DNA of 64,000 nt, from positions 50,459-114,458 of the forward strand of contig NZ_AMXD01000002.1 in assembly GCF_000310185.1 (NCBI RefSeq). The letters are read 5' to 3'. Numbering within the stretch: the stretch's first letter is position 1; each line of letters starts with the position of its first letter. The translations under genes were made by a program, and so were the position numbers. This stretch comes from Thauera aminoaromatica S2. Lineage in GTDB: Bacteria; Pseudomonadota; Gammaproteobacteria; Burkholderiales; Rhodocyclaceae. The notes beneath the pieces are model-generated. The model was given only the letters and a program-made list of their open reading frames with translations. It had not been told where the DNA came from and did no database searches. Shown here in pieces: positions 54,181 to 63,713 of the stretch.

Positions 54181-55923
54181 TCAACGCCCTCCGCCGAACG
54201 GCGGGCACTTGAGGCCGAGGGCGGTGATGCGGCCCTTGTCGCCCATCTCGCGCACCGTGAGCGCGAAGGCACCGATGTCGACGCGGTCGCCGACCACTGG
54301 CGGGCGGCCGAGGCGGACGGCGAGCAACTCGCCCATCGCCAGCTCGCGCTCGGCCTCCGCGATGCGCAGGCCGTAGGCGTCGGCGAGGTCGCTCGCACGG
54401 CTGTCGGGGTCGACCACGAACTCGCCGAAGAAGCTGGCGTTGGCGGTGAGTTCGCCGCGACTGCCGGCGAAAGTGCGCGCGAGCTGTTCGGAGATTTCGT
54501 CGGGCGCGATCATCCACACCGAGTCGCCAGGACGCAGGCGGGTGTCGGGGGTCAGGCGGTGCAGGCTGCCCTCGCGCACCAAGGCCACGCAGCGCACGTC
54601 GTGGCCGGGATGGTCGGTGCCGAGCTCGTCGGGATGGCGCCCGTCGGCCTTGGCGCCGGCCGCGACGCAGAACTCCAGCATGTCCACCGCCGCCGCCTCG
54701 CCCACCCACACCTCGCGCTTGTCACGCGGCTCGTCGCGCGGCGGCACCTCGACACCCAGCCAGCGCGCCGCCAGCGGCACGGTCGCGCCCTGAACCAGCA
54801 AGGACAGCAGCACCACCGCGAAGGCGACGTTGAACAGCAGTTGCGAATCGGGCACGCCCATCACCACCGGCACGATCGCGAGCACCACCGGCACCGCGCC
54901 GCGCAGGCCCACCCAGCTCACGTAGAGGAGCTCGTTGCGCGGATAGCGGAAGGGCAGCAGCCCGATCGCCACCGCCAGCGGCCGCGCCACCAGCATCAGG
55001 AACACCGCCATCGCCAGCGCCTCGGCGGCATGATCGATCATCTTCGACGGTGTCACCAGCAGCCCCAGCACGACGAACATGCCCGCCTGGGCGAGCCAGG
55101 CCAGGCCGTCCATCACCCGCAGGACGTGCTCGGTGGCATGGCTGCGGCGGTTGCCGACGACGATGCCTGCCAGGTACACGGCGAGAAAGCCGCTGCCGTT
55201 CAGCAGGTTGGTCGCCGCGAAAACCAAGGTGCCGCCGGACAGGATCAGCAACGCATACAGCCCGTCGGGCAGCGCCAGCCGCATCATCAGCCGCGACAGC
55301 ACCCAGCCCCCGGCAAGGCCGAGGATGGCGCCGAGTCCGAGCTGGCTCGCCAGCATCCAGACGAAACTGCCGAGCGTGGCGGTCTCGGGCTGCAGCAGCG
55401 TGCCGACCATGGCGGTAACGAGCAGGATCGCCATCGGATCGTTGGCACCGGACTCGATCTCCAGCGTGGCCTGGACGCGCTCGTTGAGGCGGACGCCGCT
55501 GTTGCGCAGGAGCGCGAACACCGCGGCCGCATCGGTCGAGCCGACGATCGCCGCGAGCAGCATGCCCAGCCGCCAGTCGACATCGAGGAGCCAGGTGGCG
55601 AACACGCCGAGCAGGGCCGCCGTACCGATCACGCCCCAGCTGGCCAGCACCGCGGCCGGCCTCAGCGCCACCCGGAAGCTGCTCACCCGCGTGCGCAGGC
55701 CGCCGTCGAGCAGGATCACCGAGAGCGCCGCCTGCGCGATCAGCGAGGCGATGAAGAAGTCCTCGAAGACGATGCCGCCCGGCCCGTCCTCGCCGGCGAG
55801 CATGCCGACGCCGAGAAAGAGCAGCAGCAGCGGCAAGCCGAGCCGGGCGGAGATGGTGCTGGCGAGCACGCTGATGAACAGCAGCAGGCCGGTGAGCAGG
55901 AAGAGCGCGTTGATTCCGGTCAT
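54181..55923 (-). CDS. potassium/proton antiporter, NhaP2/CvrA type
   Basis: This 580-residue inner-membrane antiporter of the CPA1 family has about 12 hydrophobic segments in residues 1-385. Functional motifs include GSTDAAAVFALL and ESGANDPMAILL (the ND pair of the ion site). A cytosolic TrkA-C/RCK_C domain (RLTPDTRLRPGDSVWMIAP) and a CorC/HlyC-like terminal domain follow. These features match K+/H+ antiporters that protect against low osmolarity or alkaline pH. The start at 55923 (MTGINALFLLTGLLLFIS) was chosen because the frame to 55995 adds an Arg-rich, non-membrane start. Confidence 0.9.
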   Translation of the reverse strand: MTGINALFLLTGLLLFISVLASTISARLGLPLLLLFLGVGMLAGEDGPGGIVFEDFFIASLIAQAALSVILLDGGLRTRVSSFRVALRPAAVLASWGVIGTAALLGVFATWLLDVDWRLGMLLAAIVGSTDAAAVFALLRNSGVRLNERVQATLEIESGANDPMAILLVTAMVGTLLQPETATLGSFVWMLASQLGLGAILGLAGGWVLSRLMMRLALPDGLYALLILSGGTLVFAATNLLNGSGFLAVYLAGIVVGNRRSHATEHVLRVMDGLAWLAQAGMFVVLGLLVTPSKMIDHAAEALAMAVFLMLVARPLAVAIGLLPFRYPRNELLYVSWVGLRGAVPVVLAIVPVVMGVPDSQLLFNVAFAVVLLSLLVQGATVPLAARWLGVEVPPRDEPRDKREVWVGEAAAVDMLEFCVAAGAKADGRHPDELGTDHPGHDVRCVALVREGSLHRLTPDTRLRPGDSVWMIAPDEISEQLARTFAGSRGELTANASFFGEFVVDPDSRASDLADAYGLRIAEAERELAMGELLAVRLGRPPVVGDRVDIGAFALTVREMGDKGRITALGLKCPPFGGGR

Positions 55924-56068
55924 GCGGCGGCGGGGTCCAGCCGGTTGGAAGGGGCTTTCGGCAAAACGGGGCGATCGCACACGGCACACCCCCACAGCGG
56001 AGCCGCCCGGGTGGAAGAAAGTTCCTGCGCATGCGGGCGCGGAGATCGCCCGTCGGCACGCGCCGGGG

Positions 56069-56707
56069 TCAGCGCGGGACGGCGCCGGGTTCGAGTACCA
56101 CCACGTGCTGGACGAGTTCGGCGAGCGAATGCGCGCCCATCTTCTCCATCACGCGAGCGCGATGCACCTCGACGGTCTTGATGCTGATGCCGAGCACGTC
56201 GGCGATCTGCTTGTTGAGCTTGCCGACGATGATCAGCTCGAGCACCTCGCGCTCGCGCTGGGTGAGCAGCCCGAGCCGGCGCGCGGTGTCGGCCTCCTGC
56301 AGGCGGCGGTCGCGGGTCTCGCGCTCGAGGCGCAGGCACTGCTCGACCACGCGCAGCATCTCGCGCTCGCCGAAGGGTTTCTCGACGAAATCCACCGCGC
56401 CCTGCTTGAGCGCGGACACCGCCATCGGCACGTCGCCGTGGCCGGTGATGAACACCACCGGCAGCCCGCAGCGCCGCCGCCCGAGCTCCTCGAACACCTC
56501 CAGCCCGCTCATGCCCGGCATGCGCACGTCGAGCAGCACGCAGCCGGTCATCTCCGGCGTGCAGGCGGCGAGGAAGGCCTCGCCCGACTCGTGCACCGCG
56601 ACCGCGTGGCCGTTGGCCTCCAGCATCCAGGCGAGCGAGTCGCGCAGGGCTTCGTCGTCGTCGACGACATGTACGATCTGGTCAGGCGCTGCGGGCACTG
56701 CGCTCAA
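56069..56707 (-). CDS. response regulator, FixJ/TodT-like LuxR family
   Basis: This 212-residue regulator has a receiver domain with acidic pocket DDD (16-18), phospho-acceptor D60 in LLDVRMPG, Thr in FITGHGD and Lys in VEKPF. The C-terminal LuxR/GerE helix-turn-helix is LTQREREVLELIIVGKLNKQIADVLGISIKTVEVHRARVMEKM. It is encoded 26 nt inside the 3' end of the kinase gene, so they are a coupled pair. Relatives control toluene, styrene (TodT/StyR) or nitrogen fixation genes (FixJ). Confidence 0.94.
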   Translation of the reverse strand: MSAVPAAPDQIVHVVDDDEALRDSLAWMLEANGHAVAVHESGEAFLAACTPEMTGCVLLDVRMPGMSGLEVFEELGRRRCGLPVVFITGHGDVPMAVSALKQGAVDFVEKPFGEREMLRVVEQCLRLERETRDRRLQEADTARRLGLLTQREREVLELIIVGKLNKQIADVLGISIKTVEVHRARVMEKMGAHSLAELVQHVVVLEPGAVPR

Positions 56708-59390
56708 TTGCGGACTCCGTCGGCAGGGTAAACGTGAATATGGTACCGCCTTCGGGGTTGGCGTCGACCAGCAATCTGCCGTTGTGGAACTCGACGATCG
56801 AGCGGCAGATGTTGAGCCCCATGCCCATGCCCTCGGCCTTGGTGGTGTAGAAGGGCGTGAACAGCTGCGCCCTGCCCTCCTCGCTGATGCCGTGGCCGCG
56901 GTCGATCACCGCGACCTCGACCGCGTCCGCGCCGACGGTGCGCACCCGCACCGTCAGCACGCGCGCCTCGGGCAAGGCGTCGGCCATGGCGTCGAGGCCG
57001 TTGCGGATCAGGTTGAGCAGCACCTGCTCGATCATGATGCGGTCGGCGTACACCGGCGGCAGCCCGGGCTCGAGCTCCGTGTGGATGCGGATGCGGGTGC
57101 GGTGGGCGTCGATGTCGGCGAAGCCGATCGCGTCCTCCAGCACCTCGACGAGGTCGACCGCGCAGCGCTGCGGCTCGCTCTTCTTCACGAACTCGCGCAC
57201 GCGGCGGATGATCTTGCCGGCGCGCTCGGCCTGGAAGCTCGCCTTCTGCATCGCCGCGAGCACGTCCTCGGTCCTCGCCTTGCCCGACTGCAGCCGCGTC
57301 ACCGAACCGGCGCAGTAGTTCGCGATCGCCGCCAGCGGCTGGTTGAGCTCGTGCGCCAGCGTCGAGGCCATCTCGCCCATGGTGATCAGGCGCGAAGTGC
57401 GCTGCAGGCGCTCCTCCTGCTCGCGCGCCACCGCGGCGGTCTGCTTGCGGTCGGTGATGTCGGTGGCGATCCCCATGCGCACCACGCGCCCGTCCACCCA
57501 GCGTGTGGCCTGCTCGCGCACGTGGTACCAGCGCCCCGACTGCGGGTGCAGCAATTCGCCGTCGAAGAGCTCGCGCGGCACGTCGGCGGGCGACAGGTTG
57601 CGCGGATCGACGCGGTAGTCGCCGCGCTCGGGCTGCGGCACCGCCACCCCGCGCACGGTGCGCCCGACCGCGTCGAAACCATGGATGCGCTTGAAGGCGA
57701 GGTTGGCGAAGAGGATCTCGTCGGTGCGCGCGTCGGCCACGAACACCGCGGCGTCGAGGCCGTCGAGCACCGCCTCGAAGCGCTCGTGCGCCGACTCGAG
57801 CGCGGCGCGCACGCGCTTGGGCTCGGTGATGTCGGTGATCGAGGCCATCCAGCCGGTCTGCCGGCCGGTGAGGTCGATCAGCGGGGAAAGGTAGAAGCGC
57901 GCATCGAAGCGCTCGCCGTTCTTGCGCAGGATGCGCATCTCGAAGCCGCTGCGCGGCGCGCGCCCCGACAGGGTCATCGACAGGTTGCGCTCGCATTCGG
58001 CGAGCTGCTCGGGTGGCCAATAGGGAAAGGGCGGCCCGGCGCCGACGAGCTCGTCCTCGTCGAAGCCGATCATGCGGCAGAAGGCGGTGTTCACATAGAT
58101 GATGCGTCCCGACAGGTCGATCGCGCGCAGGCCGGTGACGACCGAGTCCTCCATCGCCTTGCGGAAGGCGGACTCGGCGCGCAGCGCGTCCTCGGTGGCC
58201 TTGCGTCCGGTGACGTCGTGCGCCACGGCGTAGACCAGGCGCTCCTCGCGTACCGGGTTGATGCTCCACATCAGCCATTTGTAGCTGCCGTCGGCACAGC
58301 GGCAGCGCGTCTCGAAGCGCACCGGTTCGCCACCGGCGAGGCGGCGCAACATCGCCAGCGTCTCGGAAACGTCCTCGGGATGCACGAAGTCGATCAGCGA
58401 GCACCCGGGCAGGCTCCGGGGGTCGTGCCCGAGCACGCGCTCGAAGGCCGGGTTGCAGCGCCCGAAACGACCATCGAGATCGATGACGCACAAGAGGTCG
58501 AGCGAAAGGTCGAAGAGCTGGTCGCGCTCCTTCTCCACCCGCACCCGGCGCTGCACGTGGCGGCGCAGCGTCCACAGGCTCCACAGCACCAGCAGCGACA
58601 GCCCCACGATGAGCACCGCCGGCAGGTAGCGCAGCACCGCCCCACCGGGCCGGAAGGCCATCGCCTGCAGCGCGAGGCCGTTGCCCGGCGGATCGAGCAC
58701 GAGGGTAAGCGAGAGCGCCTCCTGCGCGGGCGGCAGGGCCGAGCTGAGGGTCAGCACGCCGCCATCGCGGTCGAGCACCGCAAGCCGGTATTTTTCGGCA
58801 AAGCGCGCCGGCACCAGCCGGCTCAGCATGCGCTCGATCGAATACACGGCGACGATCGCACCGAGCGAATCGCCGCGCCGCAGCACGGGCGCGTACACCT
58901 CGATCACCGCGCTGCCGCGCGCGTCGATGTAGGGCCGGCCGTAGGTCAGGCGGGCGGACAGGGCGCTGTTCTGGAAGGCCTCCACCTGGTCATCCACGAG
59001 GATCTCGCCGGCGAGCAGGTCACGGGTATCGAAGGGCGCCGACCAGGCGATCACGTGCTCGCGGTCCACCCAGGCGAGGTTGGCGAGCGCGGGGTTGATC
59101 GCCAGATGCTCGTTGGCGCGCAGCTGGAAGTCGTCGTGGTCGAGCGTGCCCGCCGACAGGTCGCGCGCGAGCTGGACGAGAAACTCCTCGGTGGTGAGCA
59201 TGGCGCGCCGGATCGACTGCTCGGTCCACTGCAGGTCGCGCGCGAGCGCGTCGCGCTCGACCGCGGTCTCGCGCGCCTGCAGCAGCCAGACGACCGCGAG
59301 CATCGACAGCGCGAGCACGGTCACCGCGAGATAGGGCATGGCCCAGTACCAGCGCGACAGGGTCGCCCGGGCGGCGGCGGAGGCTTGCAT
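56682..59390 (-). CDS. membrane PAS-domain sensor histidine kinase
   Basis: This 902-residue kinase has a first membrane helix about 18-38, a periplasmic CHASE-like sensor (40-255), and a second helix about 258-278. Three or four PAS/PAC repeats follow (for example LLCVIDLDGRFGRCNPAFERVLG, GRIIYVNTAFCRMIGFDEDEL, DAAVFVADARTDEILFANLAF). The dimerisation domain has H680 in STLAHELNQPL. The ATPase has NLIRNGLDAM, DRGHGIS and GMGMGLNICRSI. Domain order resembles FixL/TodS/DctB-like kinases. The ligand is unknown. A Liv-type binding protein gene is divergent from it, at 59580. Confidence 0.93.
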   Translation of the reverse strand: MQASAAARATLSRWYWAMPYLAVTVLALSMLAVVWLLQARETAVERDALARDLQWTEQSIRRAMLTTEEFLVQLARDLSAGTLDHDDFQLRANEHLAINPALANLAWVDREHVIAWSAPFDTRDLLAGEILVDDQVEAFQNSALSARLTYGRPYIDARGSAVIEVYAPVLRRGDSLGAIVAVYSIERMLSRLVPARFAEKYRLAVLDRDGGVLTLSSALPPAQEALSLTLVLDPPGNGLALQAMAFRPGGAVLRYLPAVLIVGLSLLVLWSLWTLRRHVQRRVRVEKERDQLFDLSLDLLCVIDLDGRFGRCNPAFERVLGHDPRSLPGCSLIDFVHPEDVSETLAMLRRLAGGEPVRFETRCRCADGSYKWLMWSINPVREERLVYAVAHDVTGRKATEDALRAESAFRKAMEDSVVTGLRAIDLSGRIIYVNTAFCRMIGFDEDELVGAGPPFPYWPPEQLAECERNLSMTLSGRAPRSGFEMRILRKNGERFDARFYLSPLIDLTGRQTGWMASITDITEPKRVRAALESAHERFEAVLDGLDAAVFVADARTDEILFANLAFKRIHGFDAVGRTVRGVAVPQPERGDYRVDPRNLSPADVPRELFDGELLHPQSGRWYHVREQATRWVDGRVVRMGIATDITDRKQTAAVAREQEERLQRTSRLITMGEMASTLAHELNQPLAAIANYCAGSVTRLQSGKARTEDVLAAMQKASFQAERAGKIIRRVREFVKKSEPQRCAVDLVEVLEDAIGFADIDAHRTRIRIHTELEPGLPPVYADRIMIEQVLLNLIRNGLDAMADALPEARVLTVRVRTVGADAVEVAVIDRGHGISEEGRAQLFTPFYTTKAEGMGMGLNICRSIVEFHNGRLLVDANPEGGTIFTFTLPTESAIERSARSA

Positions 59391-59579
59391 GGAGGATGGC
59401 CGGACGAGCGGCGCGGGGAGGCGGATCGGGAGCAGGATTGTTGTCGAGCGCGACCGCCCGCGTCATCCGGTGTAACCCTGATCGGGGGACGCATACCCGG
59501 TGTGGATGCGGCAGTGCAGCAGACGGCGATGGGGTTTCCGCCAATTTGTGCGCTTGTTCACGCTGCCTACAGTGCAAGG

Positions 59580-60827
59580 ATGAAACCCTTCCTCGCGCTG
59601 CTCGGGCGCGCCTTCGTGACGCTTCTGCTCCTGGCGCCGCAGTTGTCGGCACAGGCCGTCCCGGCAGAGGCCGTGGGCGCGGGCGCACGCCCGAGCGGCG
59701 GCGAGCGGGCACCGATCCGGGTGGGCGTGTCGGGGCCCTTCTCCGGTCCGTCGGCGCCGATGGGGCTGTCGATGCGCGAGGGCATCCGCATCGCCGCCGA
59801 GGAGCTCAACGCCGGCGGCGGCCTGCTCGGTCGGCGCATCGAGCTCGTCGAGCGCGACGACGAGGCGAGCAACGAGCTTGGCGCGCAGATCGTGCGCGAC
59901 TTCATCCATCGCGAACGTGTCACCGCCGGACTGGGCATCGTCAATACCGGTGTCGCGCTCGCCAGCCAGCGCCATTACCAGATGGCGCGCATCCCGGTGA
60001 TCACCTCGGTCGCCACCGGCTCGCTGATCACCAAGCAGTTCCAGCCCCCCGATTTCACCGAGAACTACGTGTTCCGCGTCTCCGCCAGCGACACCTTGCA
60101 GGCCGCGGTGATCGTCGAGGAGGCTGTCGGCCGGCGCGGCCTGACCCGGCTCGCGATCCTGCACGACGCCACCAACTACGGGGTGCTGGGAAGCCAGGAT
60201 CTCATCGCAGCCCTGGGCACGCGCGGGCGGACCGCGGTGGTGGTCGAGCGCTTCCAGTTGCGCGAGACCGACATGCGACCGCAGCTCGAACGCGCACGCG
60301 CCGCCGGTGCGCAAGCCGTGCTCACCTATGGCATCGGCCCCGAGCTCGCCCACATCGCCAACTCGATGGCCCGCCTCGGATGGCAGGTGCCGATCATCGG
60401 CAGCTGGACGCTGGCCATGTCGAGCTTCATCGAACTCGCCGGCCGCAACGCCGAGGGCGCACGCATGCCACAGACCTTCATCGCCGAGGCACGCAGCCCG
60501 GCGCAGGCGGCCTTCCTCGCGGCGTGGGAGCGCGCCACCGGCAGCGTGCGTATCCCGGTGCCACCGGCGGCCGCACAGGGCTACGACTCGATGCAGCTGC
60601 TCGCCGCGGCGATCCGCCAGGCCGGCAGCCTCGACGGTCCGCGCATCCGCGAGGCGCTCGAAAACCTGGATGCGGAGGTCGATGGCGTGATCATGCGCTA
60701 TCGCCGCCCCTTCTCCCGCGACAACCACGAAACCCTGCGCAGCGCGCGCCAGATCCACCTCGGCGAGATCCGCGACGGCGCCGTGGTGTTCGCCCACGAG
60801 GCGGCGCCGGAGAGGCCGGGACCATGA
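59580..60827 (+). CDS. Liv-type ABC substrate-binding protein without transporter genes
   Basis: This 415-residue periplasmic binding protein has signal peptide about 1-25 (ALLGRAFVTLLLLAPQLSAQA). The mature Peripla_BP_6 fold begins RVGVSGPFSGPSAPMGLSMREG and continues NAGGGLLGRRIELVERDDEAS. The ATG at 59580 has a CAAGG ribosome site; a continuous frame back to 56031 is only the antisense of the kinase. No permease or ATPase gene adjoins it. Its divergent pairing with the PAS kinase allows a sensory role (ligand delivery to the kinase) as well as transport. A 14-codon frame overlaps its stop by ATGA at 60824-60868; I do not count it as a gene. Confidence 0.88.
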   Translation: MKPFLALLGRAFVTLLLLAPQLSAQAVPAEAVGAGARPSGGERAPIRVGVSGPFSGPSAPMGLSMREGIRIAAEELNAGGGLLGRRIELVERDDEASNELGAQIVRDFIHRERVTAGLGIVNTGVALASQRHYQMARIPVITSVATGSLITKQFQPPDFTENYVFRVSASDTLQAAVIVEEAVGRRGLTRLAILHDATNYGVLGSQDLIAALGTRGRTAVVVERFQLRETDMRPQLERARAAGAQAVLTYGIGPELAHIANSMARLGWQVPIIGSWTLAMSSFIELAGRNAEGARMPQTFIAEARSPAQAAFLAAWERATGSVRIPVPPAAAQGYDSMQLLAAAIRQAGSLDGPRIREALENLDAEVDGVIMRYRRPFSRDNHETLRSARQIHLGEIRDGAVVFAHEAAPERPGP

Positions 60828-60875
60828 GCGCGAGCGATCAGGGAGCCGATTTCGTGTTCACCAGGTGAAAACATA

Positions 60876-60904
60876 TTGCACATTGCGAAAAGACGTTTTA
60901 TATT
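60876..60904 (+). promoter_or_regulatory. probable aceE promoter
   Basis: TTGCAC (60876-60881) and TATATT (60899-60904) are 17 nt apart in an AT-rich island. The leader to the aceE ATG is about 100 nt. Confidence 0.55.
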
Positions 60905-61010
60905 TTGAAACGCTGACCGTGCGGCAGCCGGCATGGTCGTGCCCGTAACCAACAACCCGCCTGTCCCGCCAGACAGGAATCGCCAACTGAACGTCATGAG
61001 GAGACAAACC

Positions 61011-63692
61011 ATGACCGGAATCAGCACCGTTCTCCCGCAAACCGACACGGATGCGCAGGAAACGAAGGAATGGCTGGACGCGCTCGCCGCCGTCGTCGAA
61101 CACGAAGGCCCCGAGCGCGCCCACTACCTGATCGAGACCCTGATCGCCACGGCGCGCCAGGAGGGGGTGAACATCCCCTACTCGGCCACGACCGAGTACA
61201 TCAACACGATTCCGGCCGAGCGCCAGCCGCCCTACCCGGGCGATCCGGATCTGGAGATCAAGATCCACTCCTACATCCGCTGGAACGCGATGGCGATGGT
61301 GGTGCGGGCGAACAAGGACACCAACGTGGGCGGTCACATCGCCTCCTTCGCCTCGGCGGCGGCGCTCTACGACGTGGGCTTCTCGCACTTCTGGCACGCG
61401 CCCTCCGAGGCGCACGACGGCGACCTGATCTACTTCCAGGGCCACTCGGTGCCGGGCGTGTATGCGCGCGCGTTCATGCTGGGCCGTCTGACCGAAGAAC
61501 AGATGGACAGCTTCCGCCAGGAAGTGGGCGGCAAGGGCATCTCGTCCTACCCGCACCCCTGGCTGATGCCCGACTTCTGGCAGTTCCCCACCGTGTCGAT
61601 GGGCCTGGGTCCGCTGTGCGCGATCTACTCGGCGCGCTTCATGAAATACCTGGCCAGCCGCGGCCTGATCGATCCGGCACGCGCGCAGCAGCGCAAGGTG
61701 TGGGCCTTCCTGGGCGACGGCGAGACCGACGAGGTCGAATCGCTGGGCGCGATCGGCATGGCCGGCCGCGAGGGCCTGGACAACCTCGTCTTCGTGATCA
61801 ACTGCAACCTGCAGCGCCTCGATGGTCCGGTGCGCGGCAACGGCAAGATCATCCAGGAGCTCGAGTCCGAGTTCCGCGGCGCGGGCTGGAACGTCATCAA
61901 GGTGATCTGGGGCACGCACTGGGACGCGCTCTTCGCCCGCGACAAGAAGGGCATCCTCAAGCAGCGCATGATGGAGTTGTGCGACGGCGAGTATCAGACC
62001 TTCAAGGCCAAGGACGGCGCCTACGTGCGCGAGCACTTCTTCAACACGCCCGAGCTGCGCGCGCTGGTGGCCGACTGGACCGACGAGCAGGTGTGGAACC
62101 TGAACCGCGGCGGCCACGATCTCTTCAAGATCTTCTCCGCCTACAAGGCCGCCAACGAGCACAAGGGGCAGCCCACGCTGATCCTGGCCAAGACCATCAA
62201 GGGCTTCGGCATGGGCCAGGCCGGCGAGGCGATGAACATCTCGCACCAGCAGAAAAAGATGGACGTCGAGGCCATCCGCCGCTTCCGCGACCGCTTCGGC
62301 CTGCCGGTGCCCGACGACCAGCTCGAGGCACTGCCCTACCTGAAGTTCGCCGAGGACTCTCCCGAGCACAAGTACCTGCTCAAGCACCGCATGGACCTGG
62401 GCGGCTTCCTGCCGCAGCGCCGGCGCAAGGCCGCCGCGCTCGAGATCCCGGGCCTGGACACCTTCGCCGCGCTGCTCAAGGCCTCGGGCGAGGGCCGCGA
62501 GCTGTCGACCACCATGGCGGTGGTGCGCATCATGAACACGCTGTTGAAGGACAAGCAGATCGGCAAGCATGTCGTGCCGATCGTCCCGGACGAAAGCCGC
62601 ACCTTCGGCATGGAGGGCATGTTCCGCCAGTACGGCATATGGAACCAGCAAGGCCAGAACTACGTGCCGGAAGACCATGACCAGCTCATGTTCTACAAGG
62701 AGAGCAAGACCGGCCAGGTGCTGCAGGAAGGCATCAACGAGGCCGGCGCGATGGCCGACTGGATCGCCGCGGGCACCGCCTACAGCGTGCACAACGTGCA
62801 GATGATCCCGTTCTACATCTTCTATTCCATGTTCGGCCTGCAGCGCACCATGGACCTGTGCTGGGCGGCCGCCGACCAGCGCACCCGCGGCTTCCTGATC
62901 GGGGGCACCGCCGGGCGCACGACCCTGAACGGCGAAGGCCTGCAGCACGAGGACGGCCACAGCCTGATCATGGCCAACATGATCCCCAACTGCATCAGCT
63001 ACGACCCGACCTTCCAGTACGAGGTCGCGGTGATCGTGCAGGACGGCCTGCGCCGCATGTTCGCCGAGCAGGAGGACGTGTATTACTACATCACGGTGAT
63101 GAACGAGAACTACGAACATCCCGAGATGCCGGTTGGCGCCGAGGCCGACATCCTCAAAGGCCTGTACCTGTTCCGCCAGGGCGGCCAGGCCAAGACCCCG
63201 CGCGTGCAGCTGATGGGTTCGGGCACGATCTTCCGCGAGGTGATCGCCGCCGCCGAGCTGCTCAAGGCCGACTGGGGCGTGGAGTCGGACATCTGGGGCG
63301 CGCCCAGCTTCAACGAGCTGGCCCGCAACGGCCACGACGTCGAGCGCTGGAACCTGCTGCACCCGATGGAAGAGCCGCGAAAGACCCACGTGCAGCAGAA
63401 GCTCGCCGGCTTCGCAGGCCCGGTCGTCGCCGCCACCGACTACATCCGCATGTTCCCCGAGCAGATCCGCGCGCAGCTCGACCGCACTTACGTCACGCTG
63501 GGCACCGACGGCTTCGGCCGCTCCGACACCCGCGAGCAGCTGCGCCACTTCTTCGAGGTGGATCGCCACTGGGTGACGCTGGCCGCGCTGAAGGCGCTGG
63601 CCGACGAGGGCACGATCGGCCGCGACAAGGTCGCCGCGGCGATGGTCAAGTACCAGCTCGACCCGTCCAAACCGAACCCGATGTCGGTCTGA
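61011..63692 (+). CDS. aceE: pyruvate dehydrogenase E1 component, homodimeric type
   Basis: E1 decarboxylates pyruvate with thiamine diphosphate and acetylates the lipoyl groups of E2. The 893 residues match the E. coli-type single-chain E1. The cofactor motif GDGETDEVESLGAI...NLVFVINCNLQRLDG is intact, as are HFWHAPSEAHDGD and the H-containing GGTAGRTTLNGEGLQHEDGH. The ATG 61011 start has GAGGAGAC upstream; an in-frame ATG at 60933 is less likely. aceF follows after 21 nt. Confidence 0.96.
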   Translation: MTGISTVLPQTDTDAQETKEWLDALAAVVEHEGPERAHYLIETLIATARQEGVNIPYSATTEYINTIPAERQPPYPGDPDLEIKIHSYIRWNAMAMVVRANKDTNVGGHIASFASAAALYDVGFSHFWHAPSEAHDGDLIYFQGHSVPGVYARAFMLGRLTEEQMDSFRQEVGGKGISSYPHPWLMPDFWQFPTVSMGLGPLCAIYSARFMKYLASRGLIDPARAQQRKVWAFLGDGETDEVESLGAIGMAGREGLDNLVFVINCNLQRLDGPVRGNGKIIQELESEFRGAGWNVIKVIWGTHWDALFARDKKGILKQRMMELCDGEYQTFKAKDGAYVREHFFNTPELRALVADWTDEQVWNLNRGGHDLFKIFSAYKAANEHKGQPTLILAKTIKGFGMGQAGEAMNISHQQKKMDVEAIRRFRDRFGLPVPDDQLEALPYLKFAEDSPEHKYLLKHRMDLGGFLPQRRRKAAALEIPGLDTFAALLKASGEGRELSTTMAVVRIMNTLLKDKQIGKHVVPIVPDESRTFGMEGMFRQYGIWNQQGQNYVPEDHDQLMFYKESKTGQVLQEGINEAGAMADWIAAGTAYSVHNVQMIPFYIFYSMFGLQRTMDLCWAAADQRTRGFLIGGTAGRTTLNGEGLQHEDGHSLIMANMIPNCISYDPTFQYEVAVIVQDGLRRMFAEQEDVYYYITVMNENYEHPEMPVGAEADILKGLYLFRQGGQAKTPRVQLMGSGTIFREVIAAAELLKADWGVESDIWGAPSFNELARNGHDVERWNLLHPMEEPRKTHVQQKLAGFAGPVVAATDYIRMFPEQIRAQLDRTYVTLGTDGFGRSDTREQLRHFFEVDRHWVTLAALKALADEGTIGRDKVAAAMVKYQLDPSKPNPMSV

Positions 63693-63713
63693 GCGCGCAA
63701 GGAGACTGAGAAC

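Noticed and set aside
56031..60827. Continuous plus-strand frame of 1598 codons
   Set aside because: Only the last 415 codons (from 59580) encode a recognisable protein. The rest is the antisense of the histidine kinase and regulator and is rich in Arg/His/Ala, as expected from GC-rich mirror frames.
60824..60868. 14-codon frame overlapping the stop of the binding protein gene (ATGA)
   Set aside because: It is too short, lacks its own conserved sequence and ends just before the aceE promoter. It could be the relic of a lost downstream gene, but nothing supports that.
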